A DNA stretch of 7,100 nucleotides, from positions 1 to 7,100 of the forward strand of contig JAEEPV010000227.1 in assembly GCA_016284975.1 (NCBI GenBank), written 5' to 3'. The notes under the pieces were generated by a model, which worked only from the letters and a program-made list of their open reading frames with translations, ran no database searches and had not been told where the DNA came from. The first letter of the stretch is position 1; each line of letters begins with the position of its first letter. Below are positions 5,077 to 7,100 of the stretch, in pieces. This stretch comes from Solobacterium sp. (GTDB lineage: Bacteria > Bacillota_I > Bacilli_A > Erysipelotrichales > Erysipelotrichaceae). Position numbers and translations under genes: made by a program.

Positions 5077-6039
5077 ATGAAGCGAAAACTGATAACAGTA
5101 ATGCCGGAAATGACGGAAGACGACAAAGAAGCGATCCGGAAAGCGGCAGAAACGTATGGCATCCATGCGGAGTTCTATCCGACTGCGGAGGAAGCCATGC
5201 CGCATGTGGAAGACGCGGAAATCCTCTTTGGATTTTCTCCGGAGCTTGTCGGAAAGGCATCCAGTCTGAAATGGTACTGTACGTCTTCCGCCGGGGTGGA
5301 CCGTTTTACGGATCGATCGATGTATGCATCAAAGGATGTGATCCTGACGAGCAGTTCCGGTGCCTATGGCACAACGATCGCAGAGCACGTTGTCATGGTC
5401 ATACTGGAAGTACTGCGCCGGCAGAGTGATTATGCGGAACTTGTTTCCCGGCATATCTGGAAACGGGGACTTCCGGTCCGCTCGATCTTTCAAAGCAGAA
5501 TTACGCTGCTTGGTACAGGAGATATCGGTACATCCTGTGCAGAACGGCTGAACGGATTCAAACCTGCATGTATGATTGGTGTGAACCGTTCCGGAAAAAA
5601 CCCGAATAACTGTTTTGACCGGACAGTACCGGTGGATCGGCTGGAAGAAATGCTTCCGGAAACCGATATCCTGATCCTCTCACTCCCAAAGACAGAAAGG
5701 ACGTATCATCTGCTGAATGCAGAACGTCTGTCACGGATGCCGGATGGAGCGCTTGTGGTTAATGTCGGAAGAGGAACTGTGATCGATCAGAATGCACTCG
5801 AACAGGAACTGCGGAAGGGAAGACTGTACGCAGCCCTGGATGTATTTGAAGAAGAACCGCTGAAACCGGAAGCGTCGATCTGGGACTGTCCGAACCTTCT
5901 GATTACACCCCATTGCTCGGGAGATCTGTCGCTTCCATCAACCGTAGAGAAAACCGTAAGGATGTTTCTTGAGAATCTGAAGCTCTACGCGGAAGGAAAG
6001 CCGCTGAAACGAATCATTGATTTTGATAAAGGATACTGA
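5077..6039 (+). CDS. D-2-hydroxyacid dehydrogenase, NAD(P)-dependent
   Basis: This 320-residue cytosolic enzyme reduces 2-oxoacids to D-2-hydroxyacids or the reverse. The catalytic set is complete: R232 in NVGRGTVID, E260 in DVFEEEPL and H279 in TPHCSG. The Rossmann loop is GTGDIG (146-151). The second strand ends in GVNRSGK (168-174), with an arginine instead of the aspartate usual for NAD, which points to NADP(H) and a GhrA-like oxoacid reductase (glyoxylate or hydroxypyruvate type); this is inference. The N-terminal substrate lobe contains WYCTSSAGVDRF (66-77), whose SSAGVD is the family's usual substrate loop. An in-frame GTG exists at 5062, but ATG at 5077 is preferred because GAGAGGG ends 6 nt before it. 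It lies 11 nt after the DUF1287 gene and 2 nt before the patatin gene, so it is probably co-transcribed with both. Confidence 0.92.
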   Translation: MKRKLITVMPEMTEDDKEAIRKAAETYGIHAEFYPTAEEAMPHVEDAEILFGFSPELVGKASSLKWYCTSSAGVDRFTDRSMYASKDVILTSSSGAYGTTIAEHVVMVILEVLRRQSDYAELVSRHIWKRGLPVRSIFQSRITLLGTGDIGTSCAERLNGFKPACMIGVNRSGKNPNNCFDRTVPVDRLEEMLPETDILILSLPKTERTYHLLNAERLSRMPDGALVVNVGRGTVIDQNALEQELRKGRLYAALDVFEEEPLKPEASIWDCPNLLITPHCSGDLSLPSTVEKTVRMFLENLKLYAEGKPLKRIIDFDKGY

Positions 6040-6041
6040 GT

Positions 6042-6905
6042 ATGAGTGAAAAAACGACAAAACATGCGCTGATCATGGAAGGCGGTGCGATGCGGGGACT
6101 GTTTACCTGCGGCGTCATCGACGTATTCATGGAAGAAGATATCACATTTGAAGCGGCGATCGGTATTTCAGCCGGCGCAGTCTTCGGCTCCAACTACAAG
6201 TCCAGACAGATCGGCAGACCCCTGCGGTACAACACAACCTACTGCCGGGATAAACGGTACTGCAGTCTGGAATCGCTGATCAAAACCGGGGATCTTTATG
6301 GTGTGGATTTCTGTTACCGGGAACTGCCGGAAGAACTGGACATATTTGACAAACAGGCATTCAGGGAAAATCCGATGAAGTTCTATGTCGGAGCGACCGA
6401 TGCGGAAACCGGAGAGGCGGTCTATCATCTCTGTACGGATGGTGAAAAGACCGATATGGACTGGATGCGGGCATCTGCCTCCATGCCGATGGTCTCACGT
6501 CCGGTGGAGATCGACGGAAAGAAACTGCTGGACGGAGGAATCGCCGATTCCGTACCGTACAAGTTCATGGAATCGCTTGGCTATACGCGTAATGTGATCA
6601 TTCTTACGCAGCCGCAAGGATACTGGAAGAAAGACTATCCTTACATGACAGTCGTAAAGGCAGTGCTGAAGAAATATCCTGCAATTGCAAAAGCCATGAA
6701 GGAACGTCCGTTCGTATACAACACACAGATGGCAGGAATCGAAGAACGCGAGAAAAACGGAGAAGCATTTGTGATCCGCCCTCCGCAGGATCTGCAGATC
6801 GGCAAAGTCGAAAAAGACCCCGAAGAGCTGAAGCGTGTTTATCAGATCGGACGGGAAGAAGCACTGCGCGTCTTACCGGCAATGAAGGAATTTCTTGCGA
6901 AGTAA
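6042..6905 (+). CDS. Patatin-like phospholipase, YjjU type
   Basis: This 287-residue serine lipid acyl hydrolase has the patatin Ser-Asp dyad. The oxyanion loop is EGGAMRG (13-19), the nucleophile elbow GISAG gives S43, and DGG (164-166) gives D164. The opening (ALIMEGGAMRGLFTCGVIDVF) and the C-terminal part with DPEELKRVYQIGREEA resemble the YjjU-like group that carries a DUF6363-like tail. There is no signal peptide or membrane segment, so it should act in the cytoplasm, probably on membrane lipids or acyl esters. The start is 2 nt after the stop of the dehydrogenase gene, with AAAGGA about 9 nt upstream. A terminator follows 41 nt after the stop. Substrate is unknown. Confidence 0.92.
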   Translation: MSEKTTKHALIMEGGAMRGLFTCGVIDVFMEEDITFEAAIGISAGAVFGSNYKSRQIGRPLRYNTTYCRDKRYCSLESLIKTGDLYGVDFCYRELPEELDIFDKQAFRENPMKFYVGATDAETGEAVYHLCTDGEKTDMDWMRASASMPMVSRPVEIDGKKLLDGGIADSVPYKFMESLGYTRNVIILTQPQGYWKKDYPYMTVVKAVLKKYPAIAKAMKERPFVYNTQMAGIEEREKNGEAFVIRPPQDLQIGKVEKDPEELKRVYQIGREEALRVLPAMKEFLAK

Positions 6906-6946
6906 CAAACGGAAGAAACCAGAAATACAAAAAATAAAAAAAGTAT

Positions 6947-6971
6947 CCGGCTGGAAAAACCAGCCGGTTTT
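6947..6971 (+). terminator. Intrinsic terminator after the patatin gene
   Basis: A perfect 8-bp stem, CCGGCTGG (6947-6954) with CCAGCCGG (6960-6967), has a five-A loop and is followed by TTTTCTGT. On the other strand a long T-run also follows the same stem, so it can stop transcription from both sides, though no leftward gene is seen to the right. Confidence 0.9.
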
Positions 6972-7010
6972 CTGTATTGTTGTAGAGTTGAAAGAAGAGG
7001 TATCAACGGA

Positions 7011-7100
7011 ATGAAAATTGCAGTTACGTATGAAAATGGAGAAGTGTTTCAGCATTTTGGAAGAACACAGAACTTTAAGATCTACGATGTAGAAGATAAC
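7011..7100 (+). CDS. NifX/NifB-type (Fe-Mo cofactor biosynthesis family) protein, start only
   Basis: Thirty codons from ATG at 7011 to the window edge read MKIAVTYENG, EVFQHFGRTQ, NFKIYDVEDN. This is the typical opening of the small dinitrogenase iron-molybdenum cofactor family (PF02579): a first beta-strand, then a short loop with the conserved HFG and a second strand FKIYDV. AGAGG at 6996-7000 lies 10 nt before the start. In non-nitrogen-fixing Bacillota such proteins are common and of uncertain role, so nitrogen fixation should not be inferred. The gene stands after a terminator and so belongs to another unit. No clear promoter was found in the 40 nt upstream. Confidence 0.82.
   Translation, partial: MKIAVTYENGEVFQHFGRTQNFKIYDVEDN

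Noticed and set aside
4442..5260. 272-residue minus-strand open frame
   Set aside because: It is antisense to the well-supported DUF1287 gene and the start of the dehydrogenase gene, and its translation resembles no family.
1..7100. Mobile element, CRISPR array, tRNA or rRNA
   Set aside because: No transposase, integrase, terminal inverted repeats, regularly spaced repeats or tRNA cloverleaf were seen.

Overview
The window looks like chromosomal DNA of a low-to-mid GC Bacillota. The evidence is consensus sigma-A type promoters, AGGAGG-like ribosome binding sites, U-tract terminators and protein families typical of Firmicutes. The SPFH plus ribbon-helix-helix pair and the overall protein style fit Erysipelotrichales-like gut or oral bacteria, but that placement is an inference. 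I see no insertion sequence, phage gene, tRNA, rRNA or CRISPR array.

Left part, minus strand (1-2196). A Na+/phosphate symporter-type membrane protein with a cytoplasmic PhoU-like tail (358-2196) is followed after 2 nt by a Nudix hydrolase that runs off the window edge. They appear to be one transcription unit read leftwards.

Centre (2197-3221). This 1-kb stretch has no credible protein gene. Its main content is a candidate large structured RNA of about 440 nt on the minus strand (about 2859 to 2416). It has its own promoter (TTGCAA, 17 bp, AATAAT), a terminal helix joining its 5' and 3' ends, at least eight internal hairpins (two capped by GNRA tetraloops), and an intrinsic terminator at its 3' end backed by a second, stronger one. 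I cannot assign it to a known family. It carries some RNase P-like words, but the diagnostic P4 helix does not form. To its right lies a cluster of alternating ATGAAA/TTTCAT half-sites, then an AT-rich spacer, then a near-consensus rightward promoter with a perfect 17-bp palindrome over its -10.

Right part, plus strand (3222-7100). A membrane-anchored SPFH/band-7 protein overlaps by 1 nt a 66-residue Arc-like ribbon-helix-helix protein. The pair ends at a strong terminator. The palindrome at the promoter is a natural candidate operator for that small protein. Next comes a tight three-gene set: a secreted or anchored DUF1287 (YijF-like) protein without a visible Shine-Dalgarno, a D-2-hydroxyacid dehydrogenase, and a patatin-like phospholipase of the YjjU type, closed by a perfect hairpin terminator. 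The last 90 bases begin a NifX/NifB-type (dinitrogenase iron-molybdenum cofactor family) protein.

Most protein genes are ordinary household families. The two items most worth attention are the structured RNA and the SPFH/RHH module with its palindromic operator.
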